Below, one piece after another: positions 8,877 through 18,828 of a stretch of DNA of 64,000 nt. The stretch is from contig WTGJ01000024.1 in assembly GCA_011523615.1 (NCBI GenBank), forward strand, positions 30,037-94,036, given 5' to 3'. Each line of letters opens with the position of its first letter. Position 1 is the stretch's first letter. The DNA is from Chloroflexota bacterium. Its GTDB lineage: Bacteria > Chloroflexota > Anaerolineae > Aggregatilineales > Phototrophicaceae. The notes below the pieces were generated by a model that did no database searches, was not told the origin of the DNA, and was given only the letters and a program-made list of their open reading frames with translations. The position numbers were made by a program, and so were the translations under genes.

Positions 8877-9107
8877 ATGCAACTCCCTACCCATGAACCC
8901 CACACGAGCGGCGCGATCGAACAATTGACTTCACCGCGGGCGGTCAAAGCTTTTCTGGTGGTGCTTTTTGGTCTGGTCGCCGCCTACCTGGCTCTGCAAT
9001 CGCAGGCCGTACCGGACTTGATCGGCTATGCGCTGAGCGGCATCATCGGCTATTACTTCGGCGACGGCAGCGCGCAGCGGGCGCAAAATGGCAACGGCAG
9101 CCATTGA
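8877..9107 (+). CDS. Small membrane protein of unknown function (76 aa)
   Basis: Not recognised. ATG 8877 is preceded by AGGAGG at 8868-8872, a strong RBS; the longer ORF from 8835 is not needed. A hydrophilic N-terminus of about 20 residues is followed by one hydrophobic helix (about 24-41) and a second weaker one with a GYALSGIIGYYFG glycine-rich pattern, then a polar tail ending NGNGSH. Size and topology resemble small holin-like or phage-shock membrane proteins, but no family is assigned. It stands alone between the RM locus and the convergent gene at 9167. Confidence 0.6.
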   Translation: MQLPTHEPHTSGAIEQLTSPRAVKAFLVVLFGLVAAYLALQSQAVPDLIGYALSGIIGYYFGDGSAQRAQNGNGSH

Positions 9108-9166
9108 CGCAACGTTGACGCAGCCGAGGTGAATTCGGTATTTTATGGCGCCGGTAAAGGTGGTGA

Positions 9167-9571
9167 TTACTCTTCGGGCGGCGCGAATTCGGCCCAGAGA
9201 TGGGTTTCCTGCGGCTCCCAATAATCGGTGGTCACCGATTCCACGATGAAGAATTGGTAGGGGTCGATTTCGCCATAGGCTTCGTAGGGGCCGCTGTAAT
9301 CCTTGCGGCGCTCCTTGTAGGCGTGGTGCCCTTCCCGGGTGTGGAATTCGAAGAGCATGATGTACCGGCCGACAGGGGTGCCATCGCGGTCGACCTGGCG
9401 ATAATAGCGGATCGATTTCCACTCGGCGAACATGGATTCCTGGTTTTCGCGCACGAAGTTGAACCAGGTGCGGATCATCTCGTGGTGCTGATCTTCGAGG
9501 CCGGGGCGGATGGTCCAGGTTTCGTATTCGACGAAAGTGCCGGGGCGGGGTGGGGGGTGGATTTCGAGCAT
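9167..9571 (-). CDS. Conserved hypothetical protein, probable alpha/beta-barrel fold (134 aa)
   Basis: ATG 9571 has GGAG seven bases upstream; longer in-frame starts overlap the oxidoreductase gene. The protein is rich in aromatic residues (YETWTIRPG, IRYYRQVD, YIMLFEFH) and looks like a small dimeric alpha/beta-barrel domain of the NIPSNAP/EthD/ABM kind that often accompanies oxidoreductases. It lies just downstream of a flavin-dependent oxidoreductase on the same strand, so a role in the same catabolic step is plausible but unproven. Confidence 0.6.
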   Translation of the reverse strand: MLEIHPPPRPGTFVEYETWTIRPGLEDQHHEMIRTWFNFVRENQESMFAEWKSIRYYRQVDRDGTPVGRYIMLFEFHTREGHHAYKERRKDYSGPYEAYGEIDPYQFFIVESVTTDYWEPQETHLWAEFAPPEE

Positions 9572-9620
9572 GGGAGTCTCCTTTGCCGTTCCGGATCGGT
9601 CGATCAGGATCGGCCGATCA

Positions 9621-10631
9621 TTATCGGCTGAAATGGGGCAGGACGCGCTCCCCAAGCAGTTGGAGAGCGGCGGCGCTGCCACCGGGGCCGTGAGGCATGC
9701 CGAATTCCACGCGGGTCAGCGCGGTTTCGGCCGCAGTGCGCTCGATGCTGGCGATGACGTCGCCCGGCGTGCCGAAGAGGGCGAATTCCTGGAGCAGATC
9801 GTCTGAGATGAGGGCGGCCGCGCCGGGCAGATCGCCTTCGGCTTGACGCGCCTGGATGCGGCTGAGCTGCTCTTCCATGCCGAGGAACTGCGGCATCGGT
9901 GCGAGGTAGGGCAGGTAAAAGACGAGGGTCTGGCGAGCGCAGGCGGCGGCGGCGGCACGATCTTCGGCGATGGCGGTGAGGGGGCCGAGGACCAGGCCGC
10001 AGGTTTGGGTGTGGCGGCCGGCGCGTTCGCTGCCTTCCGTGATGTGATGCCAGAGGTGTTGAGCGTAACGCACGGACCAGAGGCTGCCGGCTTTGAGCTC
10101 GTCGGCGAGTTCACCGCTGAGGCGCGCGCCGCGTTCGCCCCAGGTACCGAGCATGATGGGGATGGCGCGCGCAGGCGGGGGGAAATGCAACGCGGCGCCG
10201 GGCCGGAGCGAGAAGATTTCACCTTCATAGGCGGCAGCATTGCCGGCCCAGAGCTGGCGGATGAGGGCGATGGCTTCACGCAGGGCGCGCAGGGGGCGGC
10301 TGATTTCGACGTGGATCTCTTCGAGGAAGGCGCCGCGGCCGATGCCGAGGTAAGCGCGGCCGGGGGCGACCTCCTCGAGGATGGCCGCATATTCGGCGAT
10401 CAGGGCGGGGTGGGTGAGGTAGGGGTTAACCACCGAGGGGCCGAGGCCGATGCGCGTCGTATGTTGGGCGACGCTGAAGAGTGTCGGCCAGGCAGGGCGG
10501 AAGAAGAGATCATCGAAGGCGCTGAAATGGGAGAAACCGTGGCTTTCGGCGGCGCGGGCGAGGGCGATTTGCTCGCGGATGGCCGGCGCGCCGTTGCTGC
10601 CGAAGCTGAATTGGAGGTCGCGCTGGGGCAT
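9621..10631 (-). CDS. Luciferase-like (LLM class) flavin-dependent oxidoreductase
   Basis: FMN/F420-dependent monooxygenase or reductase of the bacterial luciferase superfamily, 336 aa. It starts MPQRDLQFSFGS. It has the family's early AESHGFSHFSAFDD strand-helix, TRIGLGPSVVNPYLTHPA and GRAYLGIGRGAFLEE, and a C-terminal TPGDVIASIE segment. ATG 10631 is 4 nt from the stop of the upstream permease, so it is the last gene of the peptide-importer operon. The imported compound may be its substrate. The cofactor (FMN or F420) cannot be told from the sequence alone. Confidence 0.85.
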   Translation of the reverse strand: MPQRDLQFSFGSNGAPAIREQIALARAAESHGFSHFSAFDDLFFRPAWPTLFSVAQHTTRIGLGPSVVNPYLTHPALIAEYAAILEEVAPGRAYLGIGRGAFLEEIHVEISRPLRALREAIALIRQLWAGNAAAYEGEIFSLRPGAALHFPPPARAIPIMLGTWGERGARLSGELADELKAGSLWSVRYAQHLWHHITEGSERAGRHTQTCGLVLGPLTAIAEDRAAAAACARQTLVFYLPYLAPMPQFLGMEEQLSRIQARQAEGDLPGAAALISDDLLQEFALFGTPGDVIASIERTAAETALTRVEFGMPHGPGGSAAALQLLGERVLPHFSR

Positions 10632-10635
10632 GGGA

Positions 10636-11487
10636 TCAGCTGCTTTCTCTGCGGGTCGTCGGATCCAGGATATCGCGCAGGGTATCACCGAGGATGTTGA
10701 AGGCCAAGGTGAGCAAAGCGATGGCCAGGCCGGGGTAGACCGGGTACCACCAGGAATCCAGGAAGTAATCGCGGCCGTCGCTGACCATGCGGCCCCATTC
10801 AGGGGTCGGTTGGCCGGCGCCCAAGCCGAGGAAACCCAGGGCGGCCAGGGAGAGGATGACGATGCCTAGGTTCAACGAAGCGAGGACGATGAGCGGCGGC
10901 AGGGCATTGGGCAAAACGTGGCGCGTCAAAAGGGCCAGCGGGCCGATGCCCAGCGCGCGGGCAGCCAGGACGAATTCGCGGGAGAGGACGACCAGCGCCT
11001 GGGCGCGCATGACGCGGGCGTATTCCGGCCAACCGATGAGCACCAATGTGAGCATGGTCACCTCCAGGCTGGGTTTCAGGGCGGTGACGACCACCATGGC
11101 CAGCAGGATGGGTGGGAAGGCGAGGACGACATCGGTGAGGCGCATCAGGATTTCATCGAACCAGCCGCCGCTTGCGGCCGCCGAAACGCCCACCGCGCAA
11201 CCGAGGGTCAAACCAAAGGCGACTACGACGAGGGCGGTGAACAGCGAATAGCGCGCGCCATGGAGGACGCGGCTGAAGACATCGCGCCCGTAGTTATCGG
11301 TGCCGAAAATGTGGTCTCGATCGGGCGGGAGGAGGCGGTTGGGGAGATCCAGCGTATAGGGATCGGCGGTGGCGAAAGCGGCGGGGAAGAGGGCGACGAC
11401 GAGCGTGATGGCGACCACCAGGAGGGCCAGCTGCGCGCTGGGGTTCAGACGGCGCAGGGCGCGGGCGAGGGGAGCGATGGCGTTCAT
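10636..11487 (-). CDS. ABC importer permease, DppC/OppC family
   Basis: Inner-membrane permease of a peptide/nickel-class importer, 283 aa. It begins MNAIAPLARALRR. An N-terminal helix is followed by the typical HIFGTDNYGRDVFSR segment and about five membrane helices. A cytoplasmic coupling loop includes EFVLAARALGIG, the EAA-like motif that contacts the ATPase. ATG overlaps the DppB-like stop (ATGA). No ATPase gene is adjacent. Confidence 0.9.
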   Translation of the reverse strand: MNAIAPLARALRRLNPSAQLALLVVAITLVVALFPAAFATADPYTLDLPNRLLPPDRDHIFGTDNYGRDVFSRVLHGARYSLFTALVVVAFGLTLGCAVGVSAAASGGWFDEILMRLTDVVLAFPPILLAMVVVTALKPSLEVTMLTLVLIGWPEYARVMRAQALVVLSREFVLAARALGIGPLALLTRHVLPNALPPLIVLASLNLGIVILSLAALGFLGLGAGQPTPEWGRMVSDGRDYFLDSWWYPVYPGLAIALLTLAFNILGDTLRDILDPTTRRESS

Positions 11488-12521
11488 GTTGCCGCTGCAC
11501 CGCTGAATTGGATGCGCGGGTCGAGGGTGACGTAGGCGATATCCACCAACAGGTTGACGAAGAGATAGACGGTGGTGGTCAGCAGGGTGACGCCGACGAT
11601 GGCGGGGTAATCGAGATTGAATACGGCGTTGAAGGCATATTGACCGAGGCCGGGCCAATTGAAGATGGTTTCGACGAGGACGGAGCCACTCAGCGTGGAA
11701 CCGAAGGCGATGCCCATGACGGTGACGGTGGGGATGAGGGCGTTGCGCAAGAGATGGACGGCGAGGATGCGCCTGGGGCGGAGGCCCTTGCTGCGCGCGG
11801 TTTGCGTGTAGGGCTGGCGCAGCTCTTCGAGCAAGGAGGCGCGTGTGAAGCGCATCAGACGGGCCAGCGACGCCAGGCCGAGGGTGACGGCCGGCAGGAT
11901 GAGGTGGCGGGCGGCTTCGGTGAAGAGCGTGAAATCGCCAGCGAGCAGGGCGTCAACGAGCAGCAGGCGGGTGATGGGCGGCGCGCTGCGGCGGATCTGG
12001 GCCATGATTTCGAGGCGGCGCCCGCTGGGTAGCCAATCGAGGTGATAGAAGAAGATGAGGATGAGGACGATGCCGAGCACGAAGCTGGGGAAGGCCAGGC
12101 CGACCATCGCGCCGAGGCGCAGGCCCTGGTCGAGCCAGCTGCCGTGGCGCACGGCGCTGAGCGCCCCCAGAGGCAAGCCGAGCAAGATGGCGAAGATCAT
12201 GGCCACCAGAGCCAGCTCGAAGGTGGCGGGGAAAAAGTGCCGCAGGTTATCGAGCACGGGCAGGTTGTTGAAGATGGAAGTGCCGAGGTCCCCACGGAGC
12301 AGATCGGCCACATACCGGATGAATTGTTCGCCGAGGGGGCGATCGAGACCCATGCGCTGGCGCATCCGCTCGACTTCTTCGGCGGTGGCATCCATGCCGG
12401 CGCGGAGTTGGGCGGGATCCCCCGGGATGACGCGGGAGAGAAAGAAGGTGACAGCGACGACGGCGATGAGCATGAAGCACATCAGGAGCAGGCGGCGCAG
12501 GATGAAGCGGCTCAGCGGCAT
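11484..12521 (-). CDS. ABC importer permease, DppB/OppB family
   Basis: A 345-aa permease partner of the DppC-like protein. It has an N-terminal helix (RLLLMCFMLIAVVAVTFFLS), then IPGDPAQLRAGMDAT and LDRPLGEQFIRYVADLLRGD typical of DppB, and five further helices. TARSKGLRPRRIL is the coupling segment. A 97-bp gap separates it from the binding-protein gene upstream on the same strand, probably within one operon. Confidence 0.92.
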   Translation of the reverse strand: MPLSRFILRRLLLMCFMLIAVVAVTFFLSRVIPGDPAQLRAGMDATAEEVERMRQRMGLDRPLGEQFIRYVADLLRGDLGTSIFNNLPVLDNLRHFFPATFELALVAMIFAILLGLPLGALSAVRHGSWLDQGLRLGAMVGLAFPSFVLGIVLILIFFYHLDWLPSGRRLEIMAQIRRSAPPITRLLLVDALLAGDFTLFTEAARHLILPAVTLGLASLARLMRFTRASLLEELRQPYTQTARSKGLRPRRILAVHLLRNALIPTVTVMGIAFGSTLSGSVLVETIFNWPGLGQYAFNAVFNLDYPAIVGVTLLTTTVYLFVNLLVDIAYVTLDPRIQFSGAAAT

Positions 12522-12618
12522 CGCGCCACCGTATCTTTATGGGATGGAACGAACCGCGCCGTTTCGGATCATGCGAAGCAACGCGGTTCGGATGGGGTGG
12601 GTGTTGCGCGGTGGTTGA

Positions 12619-14169
12619 CTACTCAGAAGAATAGTGCACGTCGCGCATATCGAGATAGTTGTAGACGCCGAAGTCATAACCTTCGACATTGGCGCGGGTC
12701 ACCTGCGTTTCCTGATCCTGATAGAGCATCATCCAGACGGCATCTTCCATCAGCATCGCTTGCATCTGATGGGCGAGCGCTTCTTGCTCGGCGGGGTCAT
12801 CGGAGGCGCGGTAGGCATCCAGCAAGGCGTCGTATTCTTCATTCATGTAGCGGGAAATGTTGCCGTCGAAATCACCCGGGGTGATCGCTTCCGAGTCGAA
12901 GCGCTCCAGGACGGAAATGGCCTGTGGATAATCGGGGCCGGAAACCCAGGGGTATATGCCGGTCACGTCGTTGCCGATGTTCTCCAGGAAGGGGCCGAAG
13001 GGTTGCTCCACCAGCTCGGCGGTGATGCCCACTTCGGCGAGGCTGGATTGGATGACGACGACGATATCCTTCAGGATGCGCCAATCGACGTAGATCAGCT
13101 CAATTTCCAGGCCATCCGCGTAACCGGCTTCCGCCAGCAAGGCGCGGGCGCGCTCCTGATCCTGTACGGGTAGGGGGTAATCGGCATCGTGGAAGGGCAT
13201 CGAGGCGAAGACGGGTGTATTCATACGGACGCCGAAATCGCCCACCAGATTCTCCATGAGGCCATCGTAATCCATGGCGGCGACGATGGCCTGACGGACA
13301 CGGACGTCATCGAAGGGTGGGATAGTGTGATTGAAGCTCCAGAAGGTAGCCTGGCCGGTAGCACGGCGGTGGATGGCGATGTCGGGGTTATCGGCCAGAG
13401 CGTTGATGATGTCATTGGGAATTTGCGGGACGGCGTCGACCTCCCCCGCTTCGAGGGAGAGGCGCGTCGCGGTGTCGTCTTTGTTGATGAGGGAGACAAC
13501 TTCGCGGATGGGGGCAGGGCCGCCGTAGTAATCATCGAAGCGTTCGATTCGGGCGAATTCGCTGGGCACCCATTCGACGAAGCGATAAGGGCCGGTGCCC
13601 ATCATATTCGTGGCCATGAATTCAGTGGACCAGGGATCTTCTTCGGTGGCATTGGCGCTGACCCAGGCTTCGGAGACGATGCTGGTGCCGCGCGGGTAGC
13701 CGAGCAGGAGGATGAAAGCGCTGAAGGGTTCCGTCAACGTGAAGCGGACGCTGAGGTCACCGGTCGCTTCGACGCTGGCGATCCAGGACGAGAGAGAAGC
13801 GGCATCGCCCTCACCGATGGCCAGCAGGCGCTCGAAAGAATAGACGACGTCGCTGGCTTGCAGGGTGCTGCCGTCGTGGAAGAGCACGCCCTCGCGCAGC
13901 TCGAAATCGTAGATCAGGCCATCATCGGAGACAGTCCAGCTGTGCGCCAGATCAGCCTCGACGCTGCTGCCGTCATAGGCTGTATCGACCAGGCGGCTGT
14001 AGACGTTGCGCAGGACGAAACCGGAGAGCGATTCGGTCACGGTCGCCGGATCGAGCGAGATGATCTCCAGCGGGCGGACGTAAATGAAGGTGTCGCGCTC
14101 TTGCGCGCCTGCGCTCAGGGGCAGGCAGAGCAAGGCCGCGAGCATCAGCAAGATGAATTTGCGTTTCAT
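12619..14169 (-). CDS. Peptide/nickel-type ABC substrate-binding protein (family 5)
   Basis: Extracellular solute-binding protein, 516 aa, that feeds the DppBC-like permeases. A signal peptide (MKRKFILLML to about residue 23, ending SAGAQ) is followed by mature SBP_bac_5 features: ISLDPATVTESLSG, LREGVLFHDGSTLQASDVVYSF and MMGTGPYRFVEW. ATG 14169 has GGAG seven bases upstream; the longer ORF start at 14205 has none. No lipobox Cys is seen, so how it is retained at the cell surface is unclear. Ligand class (peptide, opine, glycoside or metal chelate) is not resolved. Confidence 0.9.
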   Translation of the reverse strand: MKRKFILLMLAALLCLPLSAGAQERDTFIYVRPLEIISLDPATVTESLSGFVLRNVYSRLVDTAYDGSSVEADLAHSWTVSDDGLIYDFELREGVLFHDGSTLQASDVVYSFERLLAIGEGDAASLSSWIASVEATGDLSVRFTLTEPFSAFILLLGYPRGTSIVSEAWVSANATEEDPWSTEFMATNMMGTGPYRFVEWVPSEFARIERFDDYYGGPAPIREVVSLINKDDTATRLSLEAGEVDAVPQIPNDIINALADNPDIAIHRRATGQATFWSFNHTIPPFDDVRVRQAIVAAMDYDGLMENLVGDFGVRMNTPVFASMPFHDADYPLPVQDQERARALLAEAGYADGLEIELIYVDWRILKDIVVVIQSSLAEVGITAELVEQPFGPFLENIGNDVTGIYPWVSGPDYPQAISVLERFDSEAITPGDFDGNISRYMNEEYDALLDAYRASDDPAEQEALAHQMQAMLMEDAVWMMLYQDQETQVTRANVEGYDFGVYNYLDMRDVHYSSE

Positions 14170-14204
14170 GGGAGCACTCCGTTTGAACATACGGGACGTT
14201 GCCA

Positions 14205-14210
14205 ATTATA
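14205..14210 (-). promoter_or_regulatory. -10 box of the peptide-importer operon
   Basis: A perfect TATAAT on the minus strand lies 35 bases upstream of ATG 14169, in the 195-bp divergent region with the next gene. The -35 element is weak. Confidence 0.45.
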
Positions 14211-14364
14211 GACAAAGAAGGGCGATGAGCGCAAACCGCACGCAGCCAGCTGCCAGCGCGACGTCGCGGGCGCTATCTGGCCAGGCAATATCCCTTCCCT
14301 AATGCGCGGATTCTGCGTATCCTGCGAGAGTTCAAGAACATGGCTACGGCAACAGGAGAATGAC

Positions 14365-15717
14365 ATGCGAGGCGCGCAATTTCGGGTTCGGTTGGGTTGG
14401 CTCTGGGCGTTCGTCCTTTGCCTCGTGGGGGGCAGCGGCTGGGTAGCGGCGCAGGATTGCGATTTCGCCGCAGAACCGCTGCGCATCGGCGTCTTGGCGC
14501 CGCTTTCCGCGCCGGGCGCGGTGCTATCGGGGACGCAGGTGCAATGGGGGGCAGAATACGCGGCGGAGCAGCTCAACGCGGACTGTGGCATTTCGCTGGA
14601 CGGGGTGAATCATCGGATTGAGCTGAGCGTGGGCGATTCCGAAGGTTTGCCGGAGCGCGGGCAGAACGCGGTGGAGTGGCTGATCTTCGAAAACGAGATC
14701 CACGCTCTGGTCGGCGGCTACCACAGCGCGGTCGCCCTGGCGACGATGGGCATCTTGCAGCAGCAGCAGATTCCGACCATCTTCGCCAACCCCTGGAACG
14801 ACAACGTGACGATGAACGGCATCTTGCCTTATGGCAGCCAGGCGCCGCGGGTGAGTGTGCACGAGAACGGGCTGGATTACATCTTCCGCATCTCGCCGAG
14901 TTTCTCGTTGGCGGTGCCGGTGGTGAGCGATTGGCTGGCGGCGGTGGGCGTTTCGGACGTCGTGATCATCGCCGAGAACACCGACTACGGTGTGCCCATC
15001 GCCCTCAAGCACCAGGAGGAGCTGGCGAAGCGCGGCATACCGGCGGATATCTTCCACATTGAGCTGGGCACAGACGACTTCCTGCCGCTACTGAGCCGCA
15101 TCTTCGCGCGGCCGCAGGTGCCGGGCGCGATCCTCGCCGAGATCACCGGCGAGACGACGCTGAATTTGACGCATCAGATGGTGGAGCTGGGGCTGGCGCC
15201 GAGCGAAGATACGATCTGCATCATCGATGAGATTGCCTACGCCTCCGAGACATATTGGCGCGCGGTGCCGGATGGCAATTATTGCACCTTCGTGCGCGAT
15301 GGCACGATCCCGCCACTCTATACCGCTTTGACCGATCAGGTAGCCGAAGCGTATTTCGCCGATTTTCACGAAGAAATCACCAGCTATGCGCTCTCCGCCT
15401 TTGACGCGCTGATGCTGATGGCGGACGCGATCGAGCGCGCGGGCTCCGCTGAAGATGGGGCGGCGATCGTGCGGGCGATCGAGCTGAGTGATATCGAGCT
15501 GACGACGGGGCATTATTACTTCGCATACGGTTCGCACCAGCCGGAGTTGGCGGACGAGCGCGCCTGGCTCTGGCACCAATGGCCGGAGCCAATCATCACG
15601 GTGATGCAATATTTCGAAGAAGGGCAACGCGGCCCGGATGCCGCCGTGCTCTGGCCGCCGCAATATCAGACGCACGGCACATCATACGTGGAATACGGGG
15701 AACGGCCACCGGAATAG
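14365..15717 (+). CDS. Branched-chain amino acid-type ABC binding protein, paralog 1
   Basis: Type I periplasmic-binding fold (LivJ/Peripla_BP_6), 450 aa. A signal peptide ends at about GWVAAQ, then CDFAAEPLRIGVLAPLSAPG marks the ligand domain. GDSEGLPERGQ, HSAVALATMGI and PWNDNVT are shared with three paralogs at 20535, 22240 and 23688. ATG 14365 has AGGAGA six bases upstream. It is transcribed convergently to livF, unlike the other three paralogs, so it is expressed separately. The ligand is unknown. Confidence 0.9.
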   Translation: MRGAQFRVRLGWLWAFVLCLVGGSGWVAAQDCDFAAEPLRIGVLAPLSAPGAVLSGTQVQWGAEYAAEQLNADCGISLDGVNHRIELSVGDSEGLPERGQNAVEWLIFENEIHALVGGYHSAVALATMGILQQQQIPTIFANPWNDNVTMNGILPYGSQAPRVSVHENGLDYIFRISPSFSLAVPVVSDWLAAVGVSDVVIIAENTDYGVPIALKHQEELAKRGIPADIFHIELGTDDFLPLLSRIFARPQVPGAILAEITGETTLNLTHQMVELGLAPSEDTICIIDEIAYASETYWRAVPDGNYCTFVRDGTIPPLYTALTDQVAEAYFADFHEEITSYALSAFDALMLMADAIERAGSAEDGAAIVRAIELSDIELTTGHYYFAYGSHQPELADERAWLWHQWPEPIITVMQYFEEGQRGPDAAVLWPPQYQTHGTSYVEYGERPPE

Positions 15718-15729
15718 GGGGCAGACTAC

Positions 15730-15760
15730 GGACCCTTCCTGCTGGTTTGGGGGAAGGGCC
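15730..15760. terminator. Hairpin between convergent genes
   Basis: CCCTTCC (15733-15739) pairs with GGAAGGG (15752-15758) between the stop codons of binding protein 1 and livF. It lacks a good T tract, so it may act as a bidirectional end structure only weakly. Confidence 0.4.
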
Positions 15761-15761
15761 C

Positions 15762-16459
15762 TCAGGCCCAGAAGGCTTTCTTGAGGTCGGTGAATTCGCT
15801 GGTCGGCCCTTCGAATTTGTTGCGCCCGAGCTCCAGCACATAGACGTAATCGGCGATTTTCAGCGCCTGGCGGATCTCCTGGTCGACGAGGATGATGGTC
15901 AGGCCGTCCTGATCGCGCAGATCGACGAGCATGCGGTAGACCTCTTCGCTGAGTAGCTTGGCGAGGCCGGCGGTGGGTTCATCGACGAGGATGACGCGCG
16001 GCCCGGTCATGAGCGTGCGGCCGATTTCGACCATCCGTTGCTGACCGCCGCTGAGGGAGCCAGCGGGGTCGTTCCGCTTATCGCGCAGGACGGGAAAGCG
16101 TTCGTAATTTTCTTCGATTTTGCGGAGGATGCGCTCTTCATCCTTGCGGAAGGTCCAGGCGCCCATCATGAGGTTCTCTTCTACGGACATGTACGGGAAG
16201 ATGCCCGGCTGTTGGGGGATGTAGCTGATGCCGAGGTCGATGAGGCGGTGGGTGGGAGTGCCGATGATATCCTGGCCGTCGTAGATGATTTCGCCGCTAT
16301 GGGGGCGTAGGAAGCCGTAGAGCGCTTTGAGCAGGGTGGACTTGCCGACGCCGTTGGCGCCCAGCACGGTGGTGATTTTGCCGTCGGCCGCGGCGATGTT
16401 GAGCCCCTGTAAAATGTGTAGATCGGGGTAATAGCCGACGTAGAGGTCCTTGACTTCGA

Positions 16460-16463
<4 letters not shown>
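15762..16463 (-). CDS. livF: Branched-chain amino acid ABC transporter ATPase, LivF type
   Basis: A 233-aa ATP-binding subunit. It has Walker A (GANGVGKST), the signature LSGGQQRM, Walker B (ILVDEPTAG) and the short length and MIEVKDLYVGY start typical of LivF. It forms a heterodimeric motor with LivG beneath LivH/LivM. ATG overlaps the livG stop by four bases; last gene of the operon. Confidence 0.94.
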
Positions 16464-17244
<781 letters not shown>

Positions 17245-17245
<1 letters not shown>

Positions 17246-18828
17246 TAGGTAGCCTCCTCATCACCAAAATCGTCATCGGAGCGGACTCTGCGGATGGCGA
17301 CGGTCTCTTGCATGGCAACATCCCGCCCCTGGAACCACTGCATGACGGGGTAGAGCAGGCCGTTGCGCATGAAGCGCAGGGTGAGGATCATGACGATGCC
17401 GAAGACGGCGTAGCGCCAGAAGCCGGGCTCAAAAGCGGAGGCGCCATGGCTGAGGTGGATGCCGACGACGGGGAAACTCCATTCGCTCTGCTCCGCCAGC
17501 AGGGCATTCAGGAAGAGGACCAGCAAGACCAGCAGGCCGATGAAGAGCAGGATGAGAACGCCGTAATAGCGGGGGCGGCTGAGGTGAGCCAGGCGGACGT
17601 GCAAGAAGCGCAGTGATTGTTGGATGGCGAAGGTCGCCACGGCGAGGATCAGGAGGATATCGAAGAAGCGGGCCACCGAATCCGTGGCCGTGGTCAACAC
17701 GGCGGGCACCAAGAAGCGAAGGATACCGATGATCACCAGCGTTACGACCAGAGCGCCGACCTGGAGCGGGGTTGGGTTCAGGGCGCGCTTTTCGGCCTCG
17801 AAATAACGTTGACTCAGCCGCAGGGCGACGCGCATCACAAAAGCCATGATGAGGACCGAAGCGCCCAAAAAGACGAGGCTGAACACGTCATAATCCAGTT
17901 GGATGGCGAAGGGGAGCGGGATCTCACGGAAGACTTCCAGCAGCAGGCGGGAAACGAAGGCGCCGGCGGCCGCGGCCAACATGCTTTCCATGCCGCCGAG
18001 CACGGCGTAGGTGATCAACAGGGAGGTGGAGAGGAGGCGCAGGGCATCCGGCGAGATGCGTTCCGCGCCGACATCGCTGAAATAGATGGAGCCGGTGATG
18101 CCGACGAGGATGGCGGTGAAGGTGAAGATGAAAATTTTATAGCGCACGATGTTGACGCCCAGCGCGGCGGCGGCGTCCTCATCTTCCCGCATGGCGCGCA
18201 AGAATAGTCCGACGCGCGAATTGGCCAGCAGGTACATCAAGATCAAGGAGATGACGAGCAGGATGAACATCATGTAATAGCTGGCGTCGCGTTCGAGGAT
18301 GCGCGCTTCGGGGGAACCGCCGAAATCGAAAAGCGGGCGCAGGGAAAGGCCATTCATGCCGCCGGTGATGGGTTCTTCGGCGACGATCACCTTGCGGATG
18401 ATTTCCGAGAAGGCGATGGTGAACAGGGCCAGGTAAGAAGAGCGCAGGCGAAGCAGCAACCAGCCGACGATGACGCCCACAATGCCGGCGACGACACCGC
18501 CGATGAAGATGGCGACCACGGGGGAGAAGAAACTGGACGAGATGGAGAAGAAGCCATCCCGCGAGAGCATGCCGGCGGTATAAGAGGCGATGGCGACGAA
18601 ACCCATGTGGGCGAAGGAGAATTGGCCGGCGACACCCGCCAACAAGGCCCAGCTGGCCGACATGATGGCCCAGAAGAAACCGCTGAGCACCACCGTCTTC
18701 TGGTAGGGATTGACGCCGGAGATTTGGGGGAAGGTGACAAAGAAGATGGCCAGAGCGGCCAGGATGGCGAAGCCAAGGAAGCGGCGGCGCGCGTGGATGT
18801 CTGTCGTTTCGGCGCGGATGACGGCCAT
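17245..18828 (-). CDS. livM: Branched-chain amino acid ABC transporter permease, LivM type, with C-terminal extension
   Basis: Membrane permease, 527 aa against a usual ~300-420. Residues ~20-345 form the LivM core, including GVAGQFSFAHMGFVAIASYTAG and the coupling helix region AMREDEDAAAALGVN. About 170 further residues then add roughly four hydrophobic helices. The extension has no recognised domain. Its partner LivH carries an extension as well, at the N-terminus, so the transporter has an enlarged membrane domain. Overlaps the livH stop by one base. Confidence 0.9.
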
